Shown piece by piece: positions 17,717 to 26,655 of a stretch of 64,000 bases of DNA (its first letter is position 1; each line of letters starts with the position of its first letter). Source of the DNA: Geminicoccus roseus DSM 18922 (lineage in GTDB: Bacteria > Pseudomonadota > Alphaproteobacteria > Geminicoccales > Geminicoccaceae). The translations under genes were made by a program, and so were the position numbers. Under the pieces are notes generated by a model. It searched no databases and had not been told where the DNA came from. It was given only the letters and a program-made list of their open reading frames with translations. The stretch spans positions 3,968,373 to 4,032,372 of the forward strand of contig NZ_KE386572.1 in assembly GCF_000427665.1 (NCBI RefSeq), in the 5' to 3' direction.

Positions 17717-17811
17717 GAGGCGGCATTCCGTGGATGGAGGTCCTGGTCCTGACGTGGGTGTCCGAGCGGGGTCGAACAACCATGCGCCTTGCGGTAAACG
17801 GCCAAGGCGCC

Positions 17812-19038
17812 TCAGCGGCGCTTGAGGACGCTGGCGTCCACCAGCCGGCCGAACACCATGCCGATCACCGCGCCGATGGTGATGGCGGTGGCCATCGGCC
17901 GGGCGGTGCCGTCATGGAGGATGCCGACCAGGCTGGAGGCGGCGGCGGCCAGGGAGAACTGCACGGTGCCGAGCAGCGCGGAGGCCGCGCCGGCGCGATC
18001 GGGGAACGAGGCCATGGCGATCGCGGTGGTGTTGGGCATCAGCAGGCCCAGGCTGGCGATCACCAGGAACAGGGGGATCAGGGTCAGGACGAGGCTGTGC
18101 ACGCCGCTCCAGGCGACCGCCAGCAGGACCATGCAGGCGGCGACCTGCACGATGCCGGCGGTGCGGATCATCCGGGTGGGATCGACCTTGCGGGCGATCC
18201 GGGCGTTGACCTGGGAAACGATCACGAAGCCCATGGCGTTGGCGCCGAACACCCAGCCGAAATGGCGCTCGGGAATGCCGTAGAGCTCGATCAGCACGAA
18301 CGGCGCGCCGGCGATGTAGGCGAACATCCCGGCGATCGCGCAGCCGCCGGCCAGGGCCGGCATCAGGAAGCGCCGGTCGACCAGCAGGCCGGCATAGGTG
18401 GCCAGCACCGAGGCCGGGCGGATCGAGCGGTGCATGGCGGGCGCCAGGCTCTCCGGCAGGCGGACGATCACCGCCAGCAGGCAGCCGCCGGCGAACAGCG
18501 CCAGGAACCAGAAGATCGACTGCCAGCCGACCGAGACCAGCAGCTGGCCGCCGACCAAAGGCGCCAGGATCGGCGCCAGCCCCACCACCAGCATCAGGGC
18601 TGCGAACACCGAGATCGCCTCGCTGGCCGGGAACAGGTCGCGCACCACCGCCCTGGCGATCACCACCGAGGCGCAGGCGGCCAGGCCCTGGACGAAGCGC
18701 AGCACCGCCAGCGCGCCGATGGTGGGCGCCATGGTGCAGGCGATCGAGGCGGCCACGAACAGGACCAGCCCGACCATCAGCGGGCGGCGGCGGCCATAGC
18801 TGTCGGCCAGCGGCCCCCAGAAGGCCTGGCCCAGGGCGAAAGCCAGGAAGAACGCCGCCAGCGTGGTCTGCACATGGCCGATATCGGTGCGGAACACCTC
18901 GGACAGGGTCGGGAACGCCGGCAGGTACATGTCGATGGCCAGCGGGCCGAAGGCGGTGAGCGAGCCGAGGATGATGATGAACTCGGTCCGGCGGCCGGCC
19001 AGGGCCGACGTCGACGTCACGTTCGGTTGCACGGGCAC
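17812..19038 (-). CDS. Bcr/CflA family multidrug MFS exporter
   Basis: A 408-residue inner-membrane transporter with about 12 membrane helices. The start is GTG at 19038 or the GTG two codons on; a longer frame upstream lacks membrane character and overlaps the flavin reductase on the other strand. TAFGPLAIDMYLPAFP after helix 1 is the Bcr/CflA signature with its membrane Asp. Motif A is GPLADSYGRRRP, and RFVQGLAACASVVIARAVVRDLF is the motif C region. It probably exports drugs or small molecules such as cysteine by proton antiport. Divergent from the flavin reductase at 19189. Confidence 0.91.
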   Translation of the reverse strand: MPVQPNVTSTSALAGRRTEFIIILGSLTAFGPLAIDMYLPAFPTLSEVFRTDIGHVQTTLAAFFLAFALGQAFWGPLADSYGRRRPLMVGLVLFVAASIACTMAPTIGALAVLRFVQGLAACASVVIARAVVRDLFPASEAISVFAALMLVVGLAPILAPLVGGQLLVSVGWQSIFWFLALFAGGCLLAVIVRLPESLAPAMHRSIRPASVLATYAGLLVDRRFLMPALAGGCAIAGMFAYIAGAPFVLIELYGIPERHFGWVFGANAMGFVIVSQVNARIARKVDPTRMIRTAGIVQVAACMVLLAVAWSGVHSLVLTLIPLFLVIASLGLLMPNTTAIAMASFPDRAGAASALLGTVQFSLAAAASSLVGILHDGTARPMATAITIGAVIGMVFGRLVDASVLKRR

Positions 19039-19188
19039 TTCTGTCGAAACTGGATATTGGCTGGAGAAGCTAGACCGATCGGCCCTACAGGACCACCCAT
19101 GCCGCCATGGGGGCAGACCTGCGCCGCCGTGGCGGCCGGGCCGCCTTCGTGCTCCGATGCGGCAAGACCCTACCAAGGAGCGCGGATC

Positions 19189-19824
19189 TTGGCCGACGAC
19201 ATCCATTTCTACGAGCCGAAGAACGGGCATGGCCTGCCGCACGACCCGTTCAACGCGATCGTGGCGCCCCGGCCGATCGGCTGGATCTCGTCGCAGGACG
19301 GGCGGGGCCGGCTGAACCTGGCACCCTACAGCTTCTTCAACGCCTTCAACTACAAGCCGCCGATCGTCGGATTCTGCAGCACTTCGCGCAAGGACAGCCT
19401 GCAGAACATCGAGGATACCGGCGAGTTCTGCTGGAACCTGGCGACGGTGGAGCTGGCGGAGGCGGTCAACCTGAGCAGCGCGCCCGCGCCGCGCGACATC
19501 GACGAGTTCCAGCTCACCGGGCTGACCCCGGCACCGTCCAGCGTGGTGAGCGTGCCGCACGTGGCGGAGTGCCCGGTCTCGTTCGAGTGCCGGCGCAGCC
19601 AGATCCTGCAGCTGCAGGGTGCGGACGGCACCAAGGTCCCGGCCTGGATGGTGTTCGGCGAGGTGGTGGCGGTGCGGATCAAGAAGGCGCTGCTCAAAGA
19701 CGGGATCTACGACACCGTCGCCGGGCGGCCGCTGCTGCGCGGTGGCGGGCCGGCCGACTATTTCCAGATCGGGCCCGAGGGGCTCCTGCAGATGTTCCGC
19801 CCGGGCTGGCCGGTCGAGAAGTAG
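19189..19824 (+). CDS. Flavin reductase family protein
   Basis: A 211-residue FMN-binding split-barrel protein. TTG at 19189 follows AAGGAGCGCGGATC, a strong ribosome site, which settles the start. HDPFNAIVAPRPIGWISSQDGRGRLNLAPYSFFNAFNYKPPIVGF is the FMN-binding flavin reductase/DIM6-NTAB pattern, and DTGEFCWNLATVELAEAVN follows. The family reduces flavins with NAD(P)H for partner monooxygenases or acts in aromatic degradation. No monooxygenase partner is adjacent. Confidence 0.9.
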   Translation: MADDIHFYEPKNGHGLPHDPFNAIVAPRPIGWISSQDGRGRLNLAPYSFFNAFNYKPPIVGFCSTSRKDSLQNIEDTGEFCWNLATVELAEAVNLSSAPAPRDIDEFQLTGLTPAPSSVVSVPHVAECPVSFECRRSQILQLQGADGTKVPAWMVFGEVVAVRIKKALLKDGIYDTVAGRPLLRGGGPADYFQIGPEGLLQMFRPGWPVEK

Positions 19825-19919
19825 CACCGCATCTGCTTGGTTCATCGCCTTGACCGTTTCCGGAAAGGCACCGCATCGTCGCCCTGGACGATGATGTCGA
19901 TGTCTCGATCAGGTGGGCG

Positions 19920-21536
19920 ATGCGCAGGATTGTCAGGACAACCGGAAGAATGGCGGGCCTGGCGGCCTGGGTGGCGCTGGCGGGCATGGCGGCGGCGGAC
20001 GGCGCCGCTGCCGCCGATCCGGCCCTGGTGACGACCGCGCAGGGCGCGGTGCAGGGCGTGGCGTCGGGGCAGACCATCGCGTTCAAGGGCATTCCCTATG
20101 CCATGGCGCCCACCGGGGAGCGGCGCTTCGCGCTGCCGCTGGAAGCGGAGAGCTGGACCGGCACGCTGGACGCCAGCACGTATGGCAGCGCCTGCCCGCA
20201 GGTGGCCCGCTACGGTCTGACCGAGGCCAGCCATGACGAGGACTGCCTGACGCTGAACGTCACCGTCCCGGCGGCACCCGGCGATGGCAAGCGGCCGGTG
20301 ATCGTCTGGATCCATGGCGGCGCCTTCGTGGGCGGCTCCAGCGCGCTCTACCCGCTGGAGACCATGGCCCTGGCGGGGGACGCGGTGGTGGTGTCGATGA
20401 ACTACCGGCTGGGCGTGTTCGGCTTCATGGCCCATCCGGCCTTCGCCGCCGGGCACAATGGCGGCTACGGGCTGGAGGACCAGCGGGCGGCGCTGCGCTG
20501 GGTGAAGCGCAACATTGAAGCGTTCGGCGGCGATCCGGACAACGTCACGCTTGCCGGGGAATCGGCCGGGGCGGCCAGCGTGTGCATGCACATCCTGGCG
20601 CCGGACGAGACGGAAGGCCTGTTCCACAAGGCGATCATCCAGAGCGCCGGCTGCGTCACCCCGCTGCCCACCATCCAGGATGCTGAGGTCGTCGGCGGCA
20701 AGGTGGCGGAGCTGGCGGGTTGCGGCGAGGAGGCGCAAGCGCTGGCCTGTTTGCGGGACAAGCCGGTGGAGGAGCTGCTGGAGGCGGGCGCCGAGGTGGG
20801 CGGGGCCGACATCATGACCTTTGCGCCGGCCACCGGGACCGAGACGCTGCCCTTGCCGGGGGCGGAGGCGATCCCGGCCGGCAAGTTCGTGCAGGTGCCG
20901 GTGATCAATGGCGGCGACCGGGACGAGCTGCGCCTCTACGTGGCCTACGACATCCAGGCCGGCGGCTCGGTCACCGCCGAGAACTATGCCGAGCATCTGC
21001 AGGCGGTCTATGGCGACAAGGCGGAGCAGGTGCTGGCGCAGTATCCGCTGGACCGGTTCTCCTCGGCGCCGGCGGCGCTGGGCACGGTGATGTCGGACTT
21101 CACGCCCTCCAACGGGCTGAACAACTGCATCTACCTGCAGACCGGCAAGCTGCTCAGGACCAAGGTGGAGGTGTACGAGTACGTGTTCGGCGACCAGGAC
21201 GCGCCGCCGGTCACCCCGGACCCGGGCTTCGAGATGGGCGCGGTGCATTCCTCGGAGCTGCCCTACCAGTTCCCGCACTTCTCCAACACGGCCGCGGTGG
21301 ACGGGCCGGACCTGGCGCCGGGCTCAGAAGCTCTGGCCGGGCAGATGATGGCGTACTGGACCAGCTTTGCCCGGACGGGCACGCCGAGTGCGCCGGAGGG
21401 GCCGGACTGGCCGGTGTTCACGGCGGACGACCGGGTGATGCGGTTCGAGCCGGGCAAGGTCGGGCTGTTCGACGCGGGCGCGGCGCATCATTGCGCGTTC
21501 TGGAAGTCGCTCTACCCGGAGATCCTGACCGAGTGA
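19920..21536 (+). CDS. Type-B carboxylesterase/lipase, exported
   Basis: A 538-residue alpha/beta hydrolase. A signal peptide (about residues 1-32) ends in [11 protein letters not shown]. Landmarks: [25 protein letters not shown], the oxyanion hole [19 protein letters not shown], and the nucleophile elbow GESAG with Ser215 within [20 protein letters not shown]. The catalytic acid is probably in [11 protein letters not shown] and the His in [10 protein letters not shown]. Length and order match the cholinesterase-like family. It should hydrolyse carboxylic esters in the periplasm or outside. It ends before a strong hairpin shared with the convergent reductase gene. Confidence 0.92.
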   Translation: MRRIVRTTGRMAGLAAWVALAGMAAADGAAAADPALVTTAQGAVQGVASGQTIAFKGIPYAMAPTGERRFALPLEAESWTGTLDASTYGSACPQVARYGLTEASHDEDCLTLNVTVPAAPGDGKRPVIVWIHGGAFVGGSSALYPLETMALAGDAVVVSMNYRLGVFGFMAHPAFAAGHNGGYGLEDQRAALRWVKRNIEAFGGDPDNVTLAGESAGAASVCMHILAPDETEGLFHKAIIQSAGCVTPLPTIQDAEVVGGKVAELAGCGEEAQALACLRDKPVEELLEAGAEVGGADIMTFAPATGTETLPLPGAEAIPAGKFVQVPVINGGDRDELRLYVAYDIQAGGSVTAENYAEHLQAVYGDKAEQVLAQYPLDRFSSAPAALGTVMSDFTPSNGLNNCIYLQTGKLLRTKVEVYEYVFGDQDAPPVTPDPGFEMGAVHSSELPYQFPHFSNTAAVDGPDLAPGSEALAGQMMAYWTSFARTGTPSAPEGPDWPVFTADDRVMRFEPGKVGLFDAGAAHHCAFWKSLYPEILTE

Positions 21537-21542
21537 GGGATG

Positions 21543-21574
21543 CCCGGTGCCCGCCGGTGGCGGCGGGCACCGGG
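21543..21574. terminator. Bidirectional hairpin between convergent genes
   Basis: A perfect 13-base inverted repeat, CCCGGTGCCCGCC at 21543-21555 and its complement at 21562-21574, encloses a 6-base loop. It fills the 45-bp gap between the stops of the esterase (+) and the reductase (-). It lacks a T run, which is common in high-GC genomes, and could serve both genes. Confidence 0.65.
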
Positions 21575-21581
21575 GGGCGGC

Positions 21582-22589
21582 TCAGAACTCCAGGCAGATC
21601 TTGCCGAAGTGCTTGCCGGATTCCTCGTGGCGGAACGCGTCGGCGATGGCGCCAAGCTCGAAGCTCTGGTCGATCACCGGGCGGAAGCCGGTGGCGTCGA
21701 TGGCGCGGACCAAATCGTTCTGCTGGCGGCGGTTGCCGACGATCAGGCCCTGCAGGCGGGCCTGCTTGGCCATCAGCAAGGCGGTCGGGATCTCGCCGGC
21801 CCGGCCGGTGAGCACGCCGATCAGCGAAATGTGGCCGCCGGTCCGCACCGCCTGGATCGACTGGGGCAGGGTGCCAGGCCCGCCCACCTCGATCACATGG
21901 TCGACGCCGCGCCCGCCGGTGAGATCGCGGACCTTGGCACCCCAGTCCTCGGTCTGCCGGTAGTTGATGGTGTGGTCGGCGCCCATGGCGCGGACCCGCT
22001 CCAGCTTGGCGTCGGAGGACGAGGTCGCGATGACGGTGGCGCCCATCATCTTGGCGAACTGCAGGGCGAAGATCGACACGCCGCCGGTGCCCAGCACCAG
22101 CACGCTGTCGCCGGCCTTCAGCCGGTCGTCGCCCACCAGAGCGCGCCAGGCGGTGAGCCCGGCGGTGGTGAGCGTCGCGGCCTCGGCATGGCTGAAGCCC
22201 TTCGGCTGGCGGGTGAACCAGCTGGCCGGGCGGACCACCACCTCGCGGGCATAGCCGTCGACCCCGTCGCCCGGCACGGTCTTGAAGTCGCTGACCTCGG
22301 CCGGGCCGTCCTGCCAGTGCGGGAAGAAGCAGGAGACCACATGGTCGCCGGCTGCGAACTCGGCGACGCCCTCGCCCACCGCCTCGACCACGCCGGCCCC
22401 GTCCGCCATCGGGATGCGCCGGTCCTCGGCGGGGATCCGGCCGCTGACCACGCCATAGTCGTGAAAGTTCAGGGAGCTGGCATGGATGCGCACGCGGATC
22501 TCGCCGGGACCGGGCTGGCCCGGGTCCGGCAGGTCGACCATGTGCAGCTGGTCGAGCCCGCCCGGGGCCCGCACCACGATACCGTTCAT
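21582..22589 (-). CDS. Zinc-independent medium-chain alcohol dehydrogenase/quinone reductase
   Basis: A 335-residue medium-chain dehydrogenase/reductase. The GroES-like N-terminal domain has SLNFHDYGVVSGRIP and PMADGAGVVEAVGEGV; the usual Cys/His zinc ligands are replaced (NFHDY, PMADGAG), which points to quinone-oxidoreductase-like members. The Rossmann domain has VLVLGTGGVSIFALQFAKMMGATVIATSSSD, then GADHTINY and ...VDHVIEVGGPGTL. It uses NAD(P)H; the acceptor is unknown. ATG at 22589 is preferred over the in-frame start 12 bases upstream because it opens the family's usual N-terminus (MNGIVVRAPGG). Confidence 0.9.
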   Translation of the reverse strand: MNGIVVRAPGGLDQLHMVDLPDPGQPGPGEIRVRIHASSLNFHDYGVVSGRIPAEDRRIPMADGAGVVEAVGEGVAEFAAGDHVVSCFFPHWQDGPAEVSDFKTVPGDGVDGYAREVVVRPASWFTRQPKGFSHAEAATLTTAGLTAWRALVGDDRLKAGDSVLVLGTGGVSIFALQFAKMMGATVIATSSSDAKLERVRAMGADHTINYRQTEDWGAKVRDLTGGRGVDHVIEVGGPGTLPQSIQAVRTGGHISLIGVLTGRAGEIPTALLMAKQARLQGLIVGNRRQQNDLVRAIDATGFRPVIDQSFELGAIADAFRHEESGKHFGKICLEF

Positions 22590-22622
22590 CGCACGTACCA
22601 ATCTGAAGGAATGCTGGAGGTT

Positions 22623-22856
22623 CTACTTGTCCGGCAGGCCGCGGCCCTCGGTGATGCACTGGGTGAACTGGATGGTGCCAGCCTCGAACCCGGCATCGAT
22701 GCATTGCTGGCGGGTGGCCGCGGCCGGGTTGGCGGCATCCCGGTTCAGGCTGGGATCGACCCGGTAGGATCCGCCGCTGCTGCCGCCGCCGTCGCTGCAG
22801 CTCGCCATGAACAGGCTGCCGACGCTGGCCAGCGCCGCCTTCCACCATCCGCGCAT
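22623..22856 (-). CDS. Small lipoprotein
   Basis: A 77-residue protein. The N-terminus MRGWWKAALASVGSLFMASC is a lipoprotein signal with lipobox FMASC, the Cys at about residue 20 being lipidated, followed by a Ser/Gly linker (SDGGGSSGGS). The remaining ~45 residues have two Cys (QQCIDAG and TQCITEG) that could pair. No family recognised. It lies 33 bp upstream of the reductase gene and could be cotranscribed. Probably anchored in the outer or inner membrane facing the periplasm. Confidence 0.72.
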   Translation of the reverse strand: MRGWWKAALASVGSLFMASCSDGGGSSGGSYRVDPSLNRDAANPAAATRQQCIDAGFEAGTIQFTQCITEGRGLPDK

Positions 22857-22946
22857 CCAACGTCTCCCCGAACAGCAGGACGGCCGCCCACCAAGCGGCG
22901 GCCTTCGCTGCCAGCAACGCCTGGCCGGACGCCAGGCTCCCCCGGA

Positions 22947-24155
22947 TCAGCCCTGGAGGCGGAACAAAGGCCGCAGGCGGATGCCCGCGAGCGAGCCCAG
23001 GAACGCCAGGGCGAACCAGACCCAGCCATGCAGGCTGCCGGACGCGATCCCGCCAAGAAGCGCGCCGATGTTGCAGCCTGACGACAGGCGGGCACCGTAG
23101 CCCATCAGCAGCCCGCCGACCACGGCGGCGGCGAGCGAGCCCAGGGAGAGGTCGACCTTGGGCGCGAACTTGCCGGCCAGGCCGGCCGCCAGCATGGCGC
23201 CCAGGATCAGGCCGATATCCATGGCGGAGATCGGATGGGCGAACAGGCTGCCGTCGAGCTGGGCACGGGCGCCGGCACCCGACCAGGCCTGCCAGGAGCC
23301 GACATCGACGCCCACCGCCACCAGGGCTTTGGCACCCCACAGCGCGAAGGCGCCGGTGATGCCCCAGGGATGGCCCGCCACCAGCAGGGTCAGGAGCGAG
23401 AGCAGGGCCAGGGCGATGGCGCCCCAGAGCAGCGGCCAGGGGCCGGTCAGCAGGCGCGGGGCCTTGCCGGGCAGGGCGCCCAGCGGCGCCAGCCTGCCGG
23501 TGCGGCGGCGCTCGCTTCTCGCGACGTACCAGGCGAGACCGCCCAGTACGGCCAGGGTCACGGCCAGGGCCGGCACGACGCCGATCTCCTGCCAGAGCGC
23601 CACGCCGTCCATGGCGGGCAGGCCGGCCCAGGCCGGCATGTGCGCCACGCCGACCACCGAGCCGGCGATGAAGGCAAGGAGCGTCACCAGCATCCGGGCA
23701 CTGCCGCCGCCGGCGGTGAACAGGGTGCCGGAGCCGCAGCCGCCGCCCAGCTGCATGCCAAGCCCGAAGGTGAAGGCTCCCACCAGCAGCGGGATCGACA
23801 AGGGCACCACGAAGCCGTTGACCGGCCGGCCCAGCACGTCGCCCTGGGCGATCAGCGGCACCAGGAGGACGCTGGCGAGCGCCAGGAGCAGGAGCTGGGC
23901 GCGCAGGGAGGCGCCGCGGCCTTCCTGGACAAAAGCGCGCCAGCCGCCGGTGAAGCCGAACGCGGCATGGTAGAGCGAGACGCCCAGCAGGGCACCGACC
24001 AGGACCAGCGCGCCGTTCTTGGCCGAGACGACGTTGCCGGCATAAAGCGCGGCCAGCACCAGGAGGGCGCCTGCGATCCAGGCGACCGTCCGGTCCAGGG
24101 GCCGCATCAGGCCGGCCGGGGCGGAGCGCCCGGCCGGCTGGAGAATGGCTGCCAT
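22947..24155 (-). CDS. YeeE/YedE family sulfur (thiosulfate) transporter
   Basis: A 402-residue membrane protein with about 10 helices in two similar halves. Each half holds a conserved cysteine in a Gly-rich membrane loop: Cys140 in QLGGGCGSGTLFTAGGGS and Cys361 in ARLSSGCNIGALLGGIASGS. In characterised YeeE (TsuA) such cysteines pass thiosulfate through the membrane. Its ATG overlaps the stop of the rhodanese gene by one base (TGATG), so the two are translationally coupled and form a thiosulfate handling unit. The transported ion was not shown here; thiosulfate is inferred from family and partner. Confidence 0.9.
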   Translation of the reverse strand: MAAILQPAGRSAPAGLMRPLDRTVAWIAGALLVLAALYAGNVVSAKNGALVLVGALLGVSLYHAAFGFTGGWRAFVQEGRGASLRAQLLLLALASVLLVPLIAQGDVLGRPVNGFVVPLSIPLLVGAFTFGLGMQLGGGCGSGTLFTAGGGSARMLVTLLAFIAGSVVGVAHMPAWAGLPAMDGVALWQEIGVVPALAVTLAVLGGLAWYVARSERRRTGRLAPLGALPGKAPRLLTGPWPLLWGAIALALLSLLTLLVAGHPWGITGAFALWGAKALVAVGVDVGSWQAWSGAGARAQLDGSLFAHPISAMDIGLILGAMLAAGLAGKFAPKVDLSLGSLAAAVVGGLLMGYGARLSSGCNIGALLGGIASGSLHGWVWFALAFLGSLAGIRLRPLFRLQG

Positions 24156-25084
24156 CAGTTCACCGTCCGATCCGCGCCGATCTCGGTTTCCTCACCGTTG
24201 ATCTTGGCCCATTCGACCATGGAGCCATCGTACATCTTCACCTGCGGGTCCTGGCCGACCTTGTTCAGGACGAACCAGCCGACCGAGGCCCAGTGGCCGG
24301 TGTTGCAGAACGCGATCTTCTCGCCGTCCTCGGGCAGGTTCAGCCCGGCCAGCAGGGCGTCCAGCTCCGGGGTGTCCAGGACGTCGGCGCCGTTCTCGAC
24401 CAGCACGTCGTGGGGCAGGCTGACCGCACCCGGGATGGTGCCGGCGATGCCGACATTCTCCGGGGTCACCTCGCCGGTGTACTGGCCCTTGGGCCTGGCA
24501 TCGACCAGCGGCACGCCGTTGGCCTGCGCCTGCTTCACCTCGTCCAGGGAGGCCACCAGCTCCGGGCGGAACTCGGCCTTGAACGCCACCGGCCCGGGCG
24601 CCGTGCCGGTGCCGGTCTCCACCGGATTGCCGCCGGCGGACCAGGCGGCATAGCCGCCTTCCAGGATCGAGACCTCGTCATGGCCCAGCACGTCGAAGGT
24701 CCAGAACACCCGGGTGGCAGCGCCGAAATCGCTGGAGGTCTTGCCGTGCGGCACCAGCACCACATGGGTGTCGTTGCCGATGCCCAGGCTGCCGATCAGC
24801 TGCTCCAGGTCCTGGGTGGGCGGCAGCATGCCGGGCACGCCGTTCACGGTGGTCCGCCAGCCGGCCTTGGCATAGTCGGAATGGACGGCCCCTGGGATGT
24901 GGCCTTGCGCGAACAGTTCCTCCGAGGAGCCTTCCTCGACGTTGCGGATGTCCAGCACCACCAGGCCCGGCTGGTCCAGATGCTCCTGGAGCCAGGCGGC
25001 ATCGACCAGGGGCTCGGCGGCCGAGGCGAGGGCGCTCGAGGAGAGCAGGATCGCGGAGGCGAGCAGGGTGACGCGGCGCGACAT
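24155..25084 (-). CDS. Periplasmic two-domain rhodanese (thiosulfate sulfurtransferase)
   Basis: A 309-residue sulfurtransferase. ATG at 25084 starts a signal peptide (MSRRVTLLASAILLSSSALASA). Two rhodanese domains follow: the inactive N-terminal one (VVLDIRN...GHIPGAVHSDYAKAGWR) and the catalytic C-terminal one with Cys260 in the loop IAFCNTGHWAS. Domain order and length match SseA/TST. The export signal puts sulfur transfer in the periplasm. The downstream yeeE overlaps it by one base, suggesting the enzyme supplies or scavenges sulfur for the transporter. The region upstream is AT-rich and probably carries the promoter. Confidence 0.91.
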   Translation of the reverse strand: MSRRVTLLASAILLSSSALASAAEPLVDAAWLQEHLDQPGLVVLDIRNVEEGSSEELFAQGHIPGAVHSDYAKAGWRTTVNGVPGMLPPTQDLEQLIGSLGIGNDTHVVLVPHGKTSSDFGAATRVFWTFDVLGHDEVSILEGGYAAWSAGGNPVETGTGTAPGPVAFKAEFRPELVASLDEVKQAQANGVPLVDARPKGQYTGEVTPENVGIAGTIPGAVSLPHDVLVENGADVLDTPELDALLAGLNLPEDGEKIAFCNTGHWASVGWFVLNKVGQDPQVKMYDGSMVEWAKINGEETEIGADRTVN

Positions 25085-25166
25085 GGCGGGAACTTTCACA
25101 GAAGCGGCGATGGTGCTCCATGTGGTTCCCGAGCGAGTCCATGTCAAACTGCAATAAATTACATTT

Positions 25167-25934
25167 TTACGCTGGCATTTGGCGTGCCTCGACCTGCCAG
25201 TCGGAAACGGTGGACTGGCCGGCATGATCCGGCAGCTCGGCCCCGCCCATGGGATCCCGCCGCCCGGGTTCGTTCGTGTAAAGCATGGGAACAGCGGCCC
25301 GGGCCGGGGCTGCCGCGGGCTCGACCGGTTCCGGGGCGGGCTGCGCCGGCTCCGGCTCGGGTTCGTTCGTGCAGATCGCGGCTGGCACCGGCTGGTTCTG
25401 GTTGGCGGGGGCGGGCCCGGCGTCCGTCGCGTCCGCCGGCTCGTCCTCCTCGTTTCGCGGCTCGGCGGTGCCGGCGCGCAGCAGCGCCAGGGCTTTCAGC
25501 GCGCGGGTGACCGCGTTCATCGCCTCGGCCTGGTAGCGCAGGATGGTGGCCAGGCTGCGCGGGCGGTGGCCTTCCTCGTGCACCAGCACGGCGGCCAGCT
25601 TCAGCGTCTCGGAAAAGCGCGAGACCGGCACCGGCAGGCACCAGTACTCGGCCTCCAGCTGGTCGGCGCGCTCGGCCCGCCACAGCGCCAAGGCGATCCG
25701 GGCGCACAGCGACGCCTCCACCGGGCAGAGCGGCCGGTAGCGGTCGTAGACCGAGCGCTCCAGCTCGTGGAAGCGGTCGGTTTCCTCGAATTCGGCGAGG
25801 CACGGGTCGGTGGAGCGCATCGCCACGGTGCGGGCGTTCTGGGCGGCGCGGGCCCTGCCCTCGGGGGTGGTGGGGCCGCGGCTGCGGGCGCCGTTCTGGC
25901 GGGAGGCTTCGGCCTGGGCGAGGCTGCGGGGCAT
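25167..25934 (-). CDS. Uncharacterised protein with Pro/Glu-rich tail
   Basis: A 255-residue protein of unknown function. The N-terminus SRGPTTPEGRARAAQNA is a motif I recognise from many unannotated bacterial proteins (NA..STGPRT..GK..S..NA-like). A helical middle (about residues 45-160) follows, then a Pro/Ala/Glu-rich, probably disordered tail. The tail contains two copies of the tetrapeptide TNEP (ICTNEPEPEP and LYTNEPGRRD). No signal peptide or membrane helix. It ends 83 bp before the rhodanese start, without clear functional linkage. Confidence 0.7.
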   Translation of the reverse strand: MPRSLAQAEASRQNGARSRGPTTPEGRARAAQNARTVAMRSTDPCLAEFEETDRFHELERSVYDRYRPLCPVEASLCARIALALWRAERADQLEAEYWCLPVPVSRFSETLKLAAVLVHEEGHRPRSLATILRYQAEAMNAVTRALKALALLRAGTAEPRNEEDEPADATDAGPAPANQNQPVPAAICTNEPEPEPAQPAPEPVEPAAAPARAAVPMLYTNEPGRRDPMGGAELPDHAGQSTVSDWQVEARQMPA

Positions 25935-26048
25935 GGGGCGGGATCCTGCGCGGGGAAGGTCGGGGTGTGCAGGATATATTTCCTAGGATCGGATTGCCAG
26001 GGAGATGTGCGGAACCGCCAGCCTCCCCTGGGCCGTCGGCGCGCCCGC

Positions 26049-26342
26049 TCAGGTGCTGGCGGAGCCCAGCACCAGCAGCAGGATCACCAGCACCGCGACG
26101 GCGCCGAACCCATAGACCCAGAGCGGCACCTTGCTCTGGCGCGGCGGCTGCCGGGGCGGCGCCTCCGGGCCGGCGGAGCGGGCGATGTCGGCCGGCGCGG
26201 TGGTCACCCCGGCGGCCTCGTCGTCGGTGCCCATCGGCGACAAGGCGGGCTCCGGGGTGGGATCAGGGTCCGGCGACTTCTCGGCGTCGATCCGCTTGCG
26301 GATCTGCAGCCAGTTCTGGTCCTGCTTGTCCTGGTCCGCCAT
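26049..26342 (-). CDS. Small tail-anchored membrane protein
   Basis: A 97-residue protein from ATG 26342 (MADQDKQDQNW). The first ~70 residues are charged and Pro-rich (DPDPTPEPALSP), then comes one hydrophobic helix at about residues 73-93 (VPLWVYGFGAVAVLVILLLVLG) ending nearly at the C-terminus. That suggests a cytoplasmic domain with a C-terminal membrane anchor. No family recognised. Confidence 0.6.
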   Translation of the reverse strand: MADQDKQDQNWLQIRKRIDAEKSPDPDPTPEPALSPMGTDDEAAGVTTAPADIARSAGPEAPPRQPPRQSKVPLWVYGFGAVAVLVILLLVLGSAST

Positions 26343-26580
26343 CGTCGGGACCTCCTTCGTCATGCGTTGCCCGGCCAACCGCTTGAGCCATGGGCGCGTT
26401 CCCTGGCCGGACCAGAGGTACGCCGGCCACGCTGCCGGTGGATTTTACGAGTTTTTCGTGGCCGATCGGGATCGGGCTGGAACTACCGCTGCCGCCTGGC
26501 GTTGCCACAGCGGACGGTGAACGGTCGCGAGCGCGGCCCGATCAGCCGGACGCAACGTCAACGACAGGAAGCTTGGACCA

Positions 26581-26655
26581 ATGAACAACATCTTCTGGCT
26601 GATCGGCGTGATCGTGGTGGTCGTGATCATCCTGGGCTTCCTGGGTCTGGGCTGA
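26581..26655 (+). CDS. 24-residue hydrophobic microprotein
   Basis: A complete ATG-to-TGA frame of 24 codons (26581-26655) encodes MNNIFWLIGV, then VIVVVVIILGFLGLG: almost entirely one membrane helix. AGGAAG lies 9 bases before the ATG, a good ribosome site. Codon use is GC-rich like its neighbours. Too short for homology judgement here, but start, ribosome site and single-helix character agree. Possibly a small membrane regulator. Confidence 0.5.
   Translation: MNNIFWLIGVIVVVVIILGFLGLG

Noticed and set aside
19038-19845. N-terminal extension of the drug exporter (677-codon frame)
   Set aside because: It lies antisense to the flavin reductase gene, has no membrane helices, and the exporter's normal start is at 19038.
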